Positions 54,377-62,145 of a DNA stretch of 64,000 nt are shown here, piece by piece. Position 1 is the first letter of the stretch. Each line of letters begins with the position of its first letter. A program made the position numbers and the translations under genes. Location of the stretch: assembly GCF_003352835.1 (NCBI RefSeq), contig NZ_QLVD01000010.1:124001-188000 (forward strand), given 5' to 3'. Below the pieces are notes generated by a model. That model worked only from the letters and a program-made list of their open reading frames with translations, did not search any database and was not told where the DNA came from. The DNA is from Ornithinimicrobium murale (GTDB lineage: Bacteria; Actinomycetota; Actinomycetes; Actinomycetales; Dermatophilaceae).

Positions 54377-57295
54377 TCAGGCGTTGGCGTCGGAGGCGGT
54401 CGGGGCGGCGGGGGTTCCGGATCCTGCGGCACCCTCGTCCTCTCCCCCACGCGGGGGGCCTGCCGGGGCCACCACTCGGCCCCGTCGCCGCCGTGGCCGG
54501 GGCGGCGTTGCGGCTCCGCTGGGGACTGCCACCTGCGGCTCCGGAGCACGGGTGGGCTCCGGAGCACGAGTGGCCTGGGGCTCGGGAGTCGTCTCGGCAG
54601 TATGCCGTGGTGCCGGCTCCGCGGAGCCCTTCCCCGCGTCGGTGACCTCGGTGGGAGCGTCCACCGCGGACGCCCCGGTCGTGGGCGCGCCCGCCTCTGC
54701 CTTGCTCGCCCGGGCGGCCGGGGTCGTGGCAGGTGCCGGTGACGCCTCCGTGGCGCCCTCACTGGACTGGCCGGAGCCCGCGATCGCCGCCGCGTGGGCC
54801 GCAGCCGCAATCTGAGCCGGGGTCGGCCCACCGGGCGCCGGGGTCGGACGAGCCGGGACACTGCTTCCGGCGCTCTCGCCGTTGCCGGAGCGGCCGCGGC
54901 CACGACGGCCACCGCCGGCAGAGCCACCAGAGCCCCCGTGGTGGTGCCCGTTGCCCTCGGACTTGTCGATCGGCTCGGAGTGGACCACGATGCCGCGGCC
55001 GTTGCAGTGCACGCAGGGCTCGGAGAAGACCTCGATGAGGCCGGCACCGACGCGCTTGCGGGTCATCTGGACCAGGCCCAGCGAGGTCACCTCGGCGACC
55101 TGGTGCTTGGTGCGGTCCCGTCCCAGGCACTCCAGGAGGCGCCGGACCACCAGGTCACGGTTGCTCTCCAGCACCATGTCGATGAAGTCGATGACGATGA
55201 TGCCGCCGATGTCCCGCAGCCGCAGCTGTCGGACAATCTCCTCGGCCGCCTCGATGTTGTTCTTGGTGACCGTCTCCTCCAGGTTGCCGCCAGAGCCGAC
55301 GAACTTGCCGGTGTTGACGTCGACCACAGTCATCGCCTCGGTGCGGTCGATCACCAGAGAGCCACCCGAGGGCAGCCACACCTTGCGGTCCATCGCCTTG
55401 GCCAGGGCCTCGGTGACCCGGTAGCGCGTGAACACATCCTGGGTGTCGGTCCACTTCTCCAACCGGTCAGCCAGATCCGGGGCGACGTCTCCCAGGTAGT
55501 CGCTCACTTCCTGCCAGGCCTGCTCGCCAGAGACGACGACCTTGGCGAAGTCCTCGTTGAACACGTCCCGGATGACCCGGACAGTCATGTCCGGTTCGCC
55601 GTGCAGCAGCGCCGGCGCGCTGGCACTCTTCTGCTTGCCCTGGATGCGTTCCCACATGCCGGTCAGGCGGGCGACGTCTGCGCGGAGCTCCTGCTCACTG
55701 GCTCCCTCGGCGGCGGTGCGCACGATGACGCCGGCCCCCTCGGGGACGACCTCCTTGAGGATCTTCTTGAGCCGGGCCCGCTCGGTGTCCGGCAGCTTGC
55801 GGGAGATGCCGGTCATCGAGTTGCCGGGCACCAGCACCAGGTAGCGGCCGGGGAGGGAGACCTGCGAGGTCAGTCGGGCACCCTTGTGGCCGATCGGGTC
55901 CTTGGTGACCTGCACCAGGACGGAGTCGCCGGACTTCAGGGCGTTCTCGATGCGCTTGGGCTGGTTGTTGTCCAGGCCGGCGGCGTCCCAGTTCACCTCG
56001 CCGGCATAGAGGACGGCATTGCGCCCCTTGCCGATGTCGACAAAGGCTGCCTCCATGCTGGGCAGCACGTTCTGGACCCGGCCCAGGTAGACATTGCCGA
56101 CCATCGTGCTCTGGGTGGCGCGGGACACGTAGTGCTCGACCAGCACGCCGTCCTCCAGGACGCCGATCTGCGTGCGGTCGTCCTGACCGCGCACGACCAT
56201 GGTGCGCTCAACGCTCTCGCGGCGGGCCAGGAACTCGGCCTCGGTGATGATCGTGCGGCGACGACCGGCCTCACGCCCCTCGCGGCGGCGCTGGCGCTTG
56301 GCCTCCAGTCGGGTGGACCCGCGCACGCCGGTGACTTCCTCACGAGCGCGACGGGACTCCCGGGCATCGCCGTCCTCGCCACGGCGGTTGCTGCGGCGAC
56401 GGCGACGCACGGTGCCGCTCGAGGACTCGCTGTCCGAGCTCTCGGAGTCATCCTGGGTGTCGGAACCGCTGGTCTGATCGGCCGGGGCACCGGCCTGGCT
56501 GTCATTGTCGGCTGAGTCCTCCCCGGAGCTCCCACGACCACGTCGGCCCTTACCGCCGCGACGACGGCGACGCCGGGCATTGCTGCCCTCTCCGTCGTCG
56601 GATGCCTCGGTCTCGTCGTCCCGCTGCTGGTCCTGCCCACGGTCCCCGGAGTCCGCCGTCTGATCGGCGTCGGAGCCGCCCGGCTCCTGGCCCGACGTCT
56701 GAGCCGTGCGGCCGGAGCGACGTGAGCGCTGGCGGCTCGGCTGGTCGTCGCGGGAGGTCTGCTCGGTCTCCTCTGTGTCCTCGGGCGCCCTGGCCGGCGC
56801 CCGCCGGGTCGGGACGGCACTCAGATCCGGTGCCTGGAACAGCATCCCGAACGGCGAGCCCCCGCCAGCCGGTGCGGTCTGCTCCTGCTCGGTGTCGGGC
56901 TCGGTCATCTGCTCGTCCTGCTGGTCGCCACCATCGGCACCGGCGTCGCCCGACGACGGAGTGACCCCCGCCGTGGCCTCCTCGTCCAGGAGCGACTCGA
57001 CGGCCTCATCGGCCGCCTTGGCCCGGGCAGTGGTCTTGCGCGTCGTGCTCTTGCCGGTGGCGCTCTTGCCCGTGGTGCTCTTGGCCGTGGTGCTCTTGGC
57101 CGTGGTGCTCTTGGCGGCCTTCGTCGCGGTTGCCTTCTTCGCTGTCTTGCGGGCGGCCTTCTTGGCGGGGGCTGCCTGCGGCGCGCTCTCCTCGTGGGAG
57201 AACAGTGCACCGAAGGCGGAGGCCCCCTCGCTCGGCGTGGTGGACTCCCCTGCTGAGTCTCCGGGCGTGTCGGGGCTCTGGTCCATGGTGACCAT
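54377..57295 (-). CDS. rne: ribonuclease E/G
   Basis: A 972-residue actinobacterial RNase E/G. A long N-terminal extension (about 330 residues) includes Lys/Thr-rich repeats (KSTTA, KSTTG), acidic stretches and Arg-rich patches, then the catalytic half: S1 domain (VGNVYLGRVQNVLPSMEAAFVDIG), 5' sensor and DNase-I-like domain (IIVIDFIDM), and the zinc-link EPCVHCNGRG. The tail is Pro/Ala/Thr-rich with an Arg-Gly patch. ATG 57295 has GAGAGGAAG upstream; an ATG three codons later is possible. It processes rRNA and mRNA and is a hub of the RNA degradosome. It is followed by rplU with its own promoter. Confidence 0.95.
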   Translation of the reverse strand: MVTMDQSPDTPGDSAGESTTPSEGASAFGALFSHEESAPQAAPAKKAARKTAKKATATKAAKSTTAKSTTAKSTTGKSATGKSTTRKTTARAKAADEAVESLLDEEATAGVTPSSGDAGADGGDQQDEQMTEPDTEQEQTAPAGGGSPFGMLFQAPDLSAVPTRRAPARAPEDTEETEQTSRDDQPSRQRSRRSGRTAQTSGQEPGGSDADQTADSGDRGQDQQRDDETEASDDGEGSNARRRRRRGGKGRRGRGSSGEDSADNDSQAGAPADQTSGSDTQDDSESSDSESSSGTVRRRRRSNRRGEDGDARESRRAREEVTGVRGSTRLEAKRQRRREGREAGRRRTIITEAEFLARRESVERTMVVRGQDDRTQIGVLEDGVLVEHYVSRATQSTMVGNVYLGRVQNVLPSMEAAFVDIGKGRNAVLYAGEVNWDAAGLDNNQPKRIENALKSGDSVLVQVTKDPIGHKGARLTSQVSLPGRYLVLVPGNSMTGISRKLPDTERARLKKILKEVVPEGAGVIVRTAAEGASEQELRADVARLTGMWERIQGKQKSASAPALLHGEPDMTVRVIRDVFNEDFAKVVVSGEQAWQEVSDYLGDVAPDLADRLEKWTDTQDVFTRYRVTEALAKAMDRKVWLPSGGSLVIDRTEAMTVVDVNTGKFVGSGGNLEETVTKNNIEAAEEIVRQLRLRDIGGIIVIDFIDMVLESNRDLVVRRLLECLGRDRTKHQVAEVTSLGLVQMTRKRVGAGLIEVFSEPCVHCNGRGIVVHSEPIDKSEGNGHHHGGSGGSAGGGRRGRGRSGNGESAGSSVPARPTPAPGGPTPAQIAAAAHAAAIAGSGQSSEGATEASPAPATTPAARASKAEAGAPTTGASAVDAPTEVTDAGKGSAEPAPRHTAETTPEPQATRAPEPTRAPEPQVAVPSGAATPPRPRRRRGRVVAPAGPPRGGEDEGAAGSGTPAAPTASDANA

Positions 57296-57611
57296 GGCTT
57301 CCTCTCGTGGCTCGCCAGGAGTCCACACCGGACCCGTGGGTCCACTCCCGCTGAGCGCGGGTTGCGTCGTCGGGCCGGCGGGTGCCGGCCGGACGGAAGT
57401 CGTCCTGGTTACGCCGGACGGCTCGCGCACTTCGCGCGTCACCTGGGCGGCGCCGACCAGATCCGTGCGCGGCCTCGAGTCCTACACGTGGGCCGCTCAC
57501 TCGCGTGCCAGCTCTTCGGGCCGCACTGCGGGAGATCCTGTCGGGTTGGGCGGCTGGTGTGGCCGGTCGCACAACCACGGCCACTATCTCACAGGTGGGC
57601 CGTTTCCCCGT
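57296..57611 (-). other. 316-bp leader region upstream of rne
   Basis: No gene is visible on either strand. The region contains GC-rich hairpins, for example GGGCCGG-N-CCGGCC near 57375, and lies between the end of the TIGR03936 gene and the rne start. RNase E mRNAs in other bacteria carry long autoregulated leaders, so a similar role is possible, but no promoter was recognised with confidence. Confidence 0.4.
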
Positions 57612-58379
57612 CTAGGTCAGTGGGTCGAGCACGGCATGGTCGTCCCCGAGGGGTCCCTGCGCGAGGCGCCCGCTGATCGGCCGCGGGAGATCCAGGCCGC
57701 TCACCTCGCCCAGTGCAGCCCAGAGCTCCGCCGGCCGCACGGTGGGTGTCGTATGCCGAACGGTCAGCAGGAGCTCCGCTGCCCCTGAGTGGTCGGTTCC
57801 GGTGGCTGCGCGGTCGCGGGCACCCTCACGCCTCGGCGTGTCGCTCACCTCGGCCCCGAGCACCGGCTCCCGCACCTCGATGGCGCGTGGACCCTGCTTC
57901 ATCACCCGGGTCACCTCCACGTGGTCCCGCGCGAGGAAGGCCTCCAGCGCCAGCTGCAGATCGGGCGCCGGGAGCCCCTGGAACACCATCTGCCAGCGGC
58001 TGGCCACGAGCCGGTCAGCCAAGCTCCCCGTGCCCGCCACCGTGACGTGCACGATGTCCAGCCCGTCGGGCAGCGCGGCAGCCAGTGCCGACCCGACCTC
58101 CGCCGGGTCCACCTCACGGGTCACTGACAACTCGACATACTCCGCCTCCGAGGCCACACCGGTCGGGGCGGCATTGGCATAGCTGATCTTGGGATGCGGG
58201 TGGAACCCGGCGGAGTAGGCCATCGGGATCTGCGCCAGCCGCAGACCCCGCTCCAGGGCACGCTGGAAGTCACGGCTGGAGGTGAAGCGCATCCGCCCGC
58301 GCTTGGCATAGCGAACCCACTGCTTCTGGACCGCGGGGTCGGGTGCTGGGCCCTCGGGGACACGTCGTGCTGCTGCCAT
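57612..58379 (-). CDS. TIGR03936/DUF2344 radical SAM-linked protein
   Basis: A 255-residue protein of the TIGR03936 (DUF2344) family, which always goes with the TIGR03960 radical SAM protein. Conserved parts include VRYAKRGRMRFTSSRDFQRALERGLRLAQIPMAYSAGFHPHPKISYANA (residues about 21-70), where His, Lys and Tyr residues cluster. The function is unknown; the adjacency to RNase E/G suggests RNA or tRNA modification. ATG 58379 was chosen; TAGTGT seven bases upstream (minus strand) fits a leaderless start. Here the partner gene lies 3.8 kb away, with serC-serA-MFS in between. Confidence 0.85.
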   Translation of the reverse strand: MAAARRVPEGPAPDPAVQKQWVRYAKRGRMRFTSSRDFQRALERGLRLAQIPMAYSAGFHPHPKISYANAAPTGVASEAEYVELSVTREVDPAEVGSALAAALPDGLDIVHVTVAGTGSLADRLVASRWQMVFQGLPAPDLQLALEAFLARDHVEVTRVMKQGPRAIEVREPVLGAEVSDTPRREGARDRAATGTDHSGAAELLLTVRHTTPTVRPAELWAALGEVSGLDLPRPISGRLAQGPLGDDHAVLDPLT

Positions 58380-58386
58380 GGCAGGC

Positions 58387-58392
58387 ACACTA
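58387..58392 (-). promoter_or_regulatory. -10 hexamer of the TIGR03936 gene (leaderless)
   Basis: TAGTGT on the minus strand, seven bases before the ATG at 58379. This shows that the gene no longer depends on a promoter before its TIGR03960 partner. Confidence 0.5.
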
Positions 58393-58555
58393 GCCACGTT
58401 CTCTGCCCGGGTTGGTGTGGCGAACTCCATAACGAGGGGGCTGTCGGCGAACGCCATCCAGGTCGTACAGTCGGCGCATCCAGATGTTGTTGGCCGCACT
58501 CAACGGAGCGTCGCGACCGCCTTGTCACTGCCCACCACTCTTGGAGGCCCTCCCA

Positions 58556-59635
58556 GTGCGTGTCCACAACTTTGCCGCCGGTCCTGCCGCGCTCCCGCTC
58601 GAGGTGCTCGAGCGGGCGCAGTCCGAGCTCACCGACTTCCACGGTCTGGGCATGTCCGTGATGGAGATCAGCCACCGGAGCAAGGACTTTGTGGCCGTCG
58701 CGGCTGAGTCCGAGGCTCTGCTGCGTGAACTCCTGGGGGTTCCGGAAGGCTATACCGTGCTCTTCCTCCAGGGCGGCGCGACCGGTCAGTTCGCGGCGAT
58801 CCCGATGAACCTCACCGCGCCCGGCGCGAGCGCCGCCTACATCAACACCGGCTCCTGGTCCAAGAAGGCGATCGGCGAGGCCGGCAAGTTCCTCCAGGTC
58901 AACGTCATCGCCGATGAGTCGGCGTCCAACTACTCGACGGTCCCCGCCGCGGAGAGCCTGCAGGTCAGCCCGGATGCGGCCTACCTGCACTACACCGCGA
59001 ACGAGACCATCGGGGGCGTGGAGTTCGGCTATCTGCCCGACGCCGGCGAGGTGCCGCTCGTGGCCGACTTCTCCTCCACCATCATGTCCCGCCCGATCGA
59101 CGTCTCCCGGTTCGGCCTCATCTACGCCGGCGCCCAGAAGAACCTCGGCCCCTCCGGGATCACCGTGGTCATCGTGCGGGACGACCTCGTCGGCCACGCC
59201 CGGCCCGAGACGCCGTCGGTGCTCGACTACGCCGCGATGGGCGGCGCGGACTCGATGCTCAACACCCCACCGACCTTCGGGTGGTACCTGCTGGGCCTCA
59301 ACCTGGAGTGGATCCGTGACAACGGCGGGCTGGCCGGCATGGCTGAGCGCAACGAGCGCAAGGCCCGCACCCTCTACGATGCGATCGACACGCTGGACTT
59401 CTACTCCAACCCGGTCGAGCCGGCAGCACGGTCCTGGATGAACGTCCCCTTCCTGCTGGCGGACGCCGACCTGGACAAGGAGTTCCTGGCCCAGTCCGAG
59501 GCCGAGGGCCTGACCAACCTGGCCGGGCACCGCTCCGTGGGCGGCATGCGAGCCAGCATCTACAACGCCACCTCCCAGGAGTCGGTCGAGGCCCTGGTTG
59601 ACTTCCTCAAGGAGTTTGAGCGCACCCATGCCTGA
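58556..59635 (+). CDS. serC: phosphoserine aminotransferase, E. coli-like type
   Basis: A 359-residue PLP aminotransferase for serine (and possibly pyridoxal) synthesis. The N-terminus VHNFAAGPAALPLEVLERAQ, the HRSKDF segment and the PLP-lysine region GLIYAGAQKNLGPSGI match the type found in E. coli and Bacillus rather than the distinct mycobacterial SerC. GTG 58556 has GGAGG eight bases upstream (58543-58547); this ribosome site can pair with the following CCCTCC. An in-frame ATG 24 codons earlier would add a poorly matching extension. A TACAGT hexamer at 58466-58471 may be the promoter. It overlaps serA by eight bases. Confidence 0.93.
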   Translation: MRVHNFAAGPAALPLEVLERAQSELTDFHGLGMSVMEISHRSKDFVAVAAESEALLRELLGVPEGYTVLFLQGGATGQFAAIPMNLTAPGASAAYINTGSWSKKAIGEAGKFLQVNVIADESASNYSTVPAAESLQVSPDAAYLHYTANETIGGVEFGYLPDAGEVPLVADFSSTIMSRPIDVSRFGLIYAGAQKNLGPSGITVVIVRDDLVGHARPETPSVLDYAAMGGADSMLNTPPTFGWYLLGLNLEWIRDNGGLAGMAERNERKARTLYDAIDTLDFYSNPVEPAARSWMNVPFLLADADLDKEFLAQSEAEGLTNLAGHRSVGGMRASIYNATSQESVEALVDFLKEFERTHA

Positions 59636-60818
59636 GACCTTCCGCATCCAGACCCTCAACGCCATCTCGCCCCTGGGGCTGAACCGGCTCGACCGCGAGG
59701 TCTTCGACCTCGGCACCGAGTTCACCGACCCGCGTGGCATCCTGCTCCGATCGGCCGACCTGCACTCCTACGAGGTGCCCGACAGCCTGTACGCCGTCGC
59801 CCGCGCTGGGGCGGGGACGAACAACATCCCGGTCGACAAGCTGGCGGCCCGCGGCATCCCGGTCTTCAACACACCCGGTGCGAACGCCAACGCGGTCAAG
59901 GAGCTGGTCATCGCTGGCATGCTGCTCGCCGCGCGCAACATCTACCACGCCGCCGACTACACCCGGGACCTTGTCGCCGACCAGGCCTTGTCCGGCAAGG
60001 ACCTCGACAAGCAGGTCGAGGCCGGCAAGAAGCAGTTCGCCGGCTTCGAGCTGCCCGGACGCACGCTCGGCGTCATCGGGCTCGGCGCGATCGGCGTGCT
60101 GGTGGCCAATGCGGCGCAGGCCATGGGCCTGAAGGTCCTGGGCTATGACCCGGCGATCACCATCGAGCGTGCCTGGCAGCTCTCCCCCGCTGTCGAGCAG
60201 GTCACCAGCGTCGAGGAGCTCTTCGCCAGCTCCGACTTCATCACGCTGCACGTGCCGCTCGTCGAGGGCACCAAGGGCCTGGTCAACGCGCAGCGGATCG
60301 CGGCGATGCCTGAGGGCGGGGTCGTCCTCAACTTCGCCCGGGGTGGCGTGGTCGACGAAGAGGCCGTCCTGGCCGCCCTCGACTCCGGTCACCTGCACGC
60401 CTACGTCAACGACTTCCCGACCGAGGCGGGGGCCGTCCACCCCAGGGTGATCACCCTGCCCCACCTGGGTGCCTCGACCGGCGAGGCCGAGGACAACTGT
60501 GCCGTCATGGCGGTCGACCAGCTCTCGGACTTCCTGCTGCACGGCAACATCCGCAACTCGGTGAACTTCCCCGAGGTCGTGATGGCCCGTTCGCCGGGCA
60601 CCTCACGCCTGGCGATCTTCAACGAGAACAAGCCCAACATGATCGGACAGATCACGGGAGTGCTGGGTGACGCGGGACTCAACGTCACCGAGTTCACCAA
60701 CAAGGCGCACGGCGACTACGCCTACACGCTGGTGGATGTTGAGGGCCAGCTCGCGGACGACCTGAAAGAGCAGATCCTGGCGATCGACGGTGTGATCCGG
60801 GCGCGCCGGATCGACTGA
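59628..60818 (+). CDS. serA: D-3-phosphoglycerate dehydrogenase with ACT domain
   Basis: A 396-residue SerA that starts the phosphorylated serine pathway. The NAD-binding fold has GRTLGVIGLGAIGVLVANAA, catalytic residues lie in ARGGVVDEEAV (Arg) and LPHLGASTGEAED (His). The C-terminal ACT domain (about 320-396) allows control by serine; the intervening ASB domain of longer actinobacterial SerA proteins is missing. The start overlaps serC by eight bases, so the two are co-translated. No serB is nearby. Confidence 0.95.
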   Translation: MPETFRIQTLNAISPLGLNRLDREVFDLGTEFTDPRGILLRSADLHSYEVPDSLYAVARAGAGTNNIPVDKLAARGIPVFNTPGANANAVKELVIAGMLLAARNIYHAADYTRDLVADQALSGKDLDKQVEAGKKQFAGFELPGRTLGVIGLGAIGVLVANAAQAMGLKVLGYDPAITIERAWQLSPAVEQVTSVEELFASSDFITLHVPLVEGTKGLVNAQRIAAMPEGGVVLNFARGGVVDEEAVLAALDSGHLHAYVNDFPTEAGAVHPRVITLPHLGASTGEAEDNCAVMAVDQLSDFLLHGNIRNSVNFPEVVMARSPGTSRLAIFNENKPNMIGQITGVLGDAGLNVTEFTNKAHGDYAYTLVDVEGQLADDLKEQILAIDGVIRARRID

Positions 60819-60869
60819 ACCGGCTCGCAGGATCGACTCATGCCGACTGCGAACCTCAGGTAGCAGCGA

Positions 60870-60908
60870 TAGCCTGCCCACATGATGTTTCCCTCCGGTT
60901 CCAGTTGA
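60870..60908 (+). promoter_or_regulatory. leaderless promoter and eight-codon start of the second MFS gene
   Basis: CTGCGA (60847-60852), 17 bases, TAGCCT (60870-60875), then six bases and ATG 60882. The ORF from this ATG reads MMFPSGSS and meets TGA at 60906-60908, in the same frame as the MFS gene. It is either a leader peptide or the disrupted true N-terminus. Confidence 0.5.
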
Positions 60909-60941
60909 CCAGCCCCCGCCCCTGATCGCCGTCGGAGGTCC

Positions 60942-62117
60942 CTGGAACACAGGGTCCTGCTCTATCGCGCGTCACGGGAGGCGATCCCGCTCTTCGCGGT
61001 CTATGCCCTCCTGTTCGCCGACCACGGGCTGAGTAGCTCCCAGATCGGGGTGCTCCTGGCGGTGTGGTCCGCCAGTTCCTTCCTGCTCGAGGTCCCCTCC
61101 GGGGCCTGGGCGGACCTGCTCGACCGGCGTCGCCTGCTCATCGCCTCCGGGGTGCTGTATGCCGCGGGGTTTGCCACGTGGCTCACGTGGCCCTCCTTCC
61201 TGGGGTTCCTGAGCGGATTCGTGCTGTGGTCCCTCTCCGCGGCCCTGATGTCCGGGACCTACGAGGCCTACCTGTTCGACGAGCTCACCGCTGCCGGGCG
61301 ACCTGAGCGCTATGGCCCAGTCAAGGCCCGGGCCGAGAGCGTGACCGCCCTGGTCATGGCCGGCGCCATCGCGCTCGCCGCACCCCTGCACGCCCTCGGT
61401 GGCTACGCCCTTGTCGGCTGGACCTCGGTGGGTGTCGCCCTGGTGCATACCCTGCTGGCGGTCGCGCTCCCCCGGGTCAGCCCGGCCGTCGACGTCGACG
61501 AGGCGCCGGACCCCGAACCCGCCTCGCTGCGGGCCTGGGCACGCGCCGTGGGCACCGGAGCCGGCGAGGCCGCGAGCAGTGTCCCCGTGCGACGTGTCCT
61601 GCTGGCCTATGGCACCGTCGTCGCGCTCGTGGGCCTCGATGAGTTCTTCCCCCTGATCCTGGCCGAGGGCGGGGCGTCGGTCGGACTGATCGCCTGGATC
61701 CTGGGCGGCATCACGCTCCTGCAGGCGGCCGCGACCTGGTGCGCGGCCGGGGTGGCCCGCCTGGCGGGCCTGCCCCATGCGGTCATCGTGGCCGCAGCTG
61801 GACTGCTGCTCGCCGCAGGCGCCTGGTGGAGCGGTCCACCCTCCTACGCCGCGATCGCGGTCGGCTACGCGCTGGCCACCGCTTCTTATGTCAGCGGCGA
61901 CATCCGCCTGCAGCACACCATGAGCGGCAGGGCTCGGGCGACGACCACCTCAGTCGCCGGACTCGTCGCTGAGGTGGGCTTCCTGGTCGCGCTCGGCCTG
62001 ATCAGCCTGGCTACCTTACGTTTCGACGTCGCTCCCGTCGCGGCCGTGCTCGCACTCGTGGTGACGGTGCCGGCCACCATCGCGGCCCACCGCACCCCCG
62101 CAGCCCCGGTCCACTGA
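60942..62117 (+). CDS. MFS transporter with an unusual start
   Basis: A membrane transporter of about 391 residues and 10-12 helices. Motif A is SGAWADLLDRRRLL. The sequence EHRVLLYRASREAIPLFAVYALLFADHGLSSSQIG before the first GTG (61050) looks like the real first helix, so translation must start upstream. Between the in-frame TGA (60906) and that region no ATG, GTG or TTG exists; CTG 60942 is preceded by GGAGGT (60934-60939) at good distance and is proposed. It could also be a pseudogene broken by TGA, or use readthrough. It follows serA by 123 bases. Substrate unknown. Confidence 0.65.
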   Translation: MEHRVLLYRASREAIPLFAVYALLFADHGLSSSQIGVLLAVWSASSFLLEVPSGAWADLLDRRRLLIASGVLYAAGFATWLTWPSFLGFLSGFVLWSLSAALMSGTYEAYLFDELTAAGRPERYGPVKARAESVTALVMAGAIALAAPLHALGGYALVGWTSVGVALVHTLLAVALPRVSPAVDVDEAPDPEPASLRAWARAVGTGAGEAASSVPVRRVLLAYGTVVALVGLDEFFPLILAEGGASVGLIAWILGGITLLQAAATWCAAGVARLAGLPHAVIVAAAGLLLAAGAWWSGPPSYAAIAVGYALATASYVSGDIRLQHTMSGRARATTTSVAGLVAEVGFLVALGLISLATLRFDVAPVAAVLALVVTVPATIAAHRTPAAPVH

Positions 62118-62145
62118 CGCCACAGGCATGGCCACCCGGACAGTT

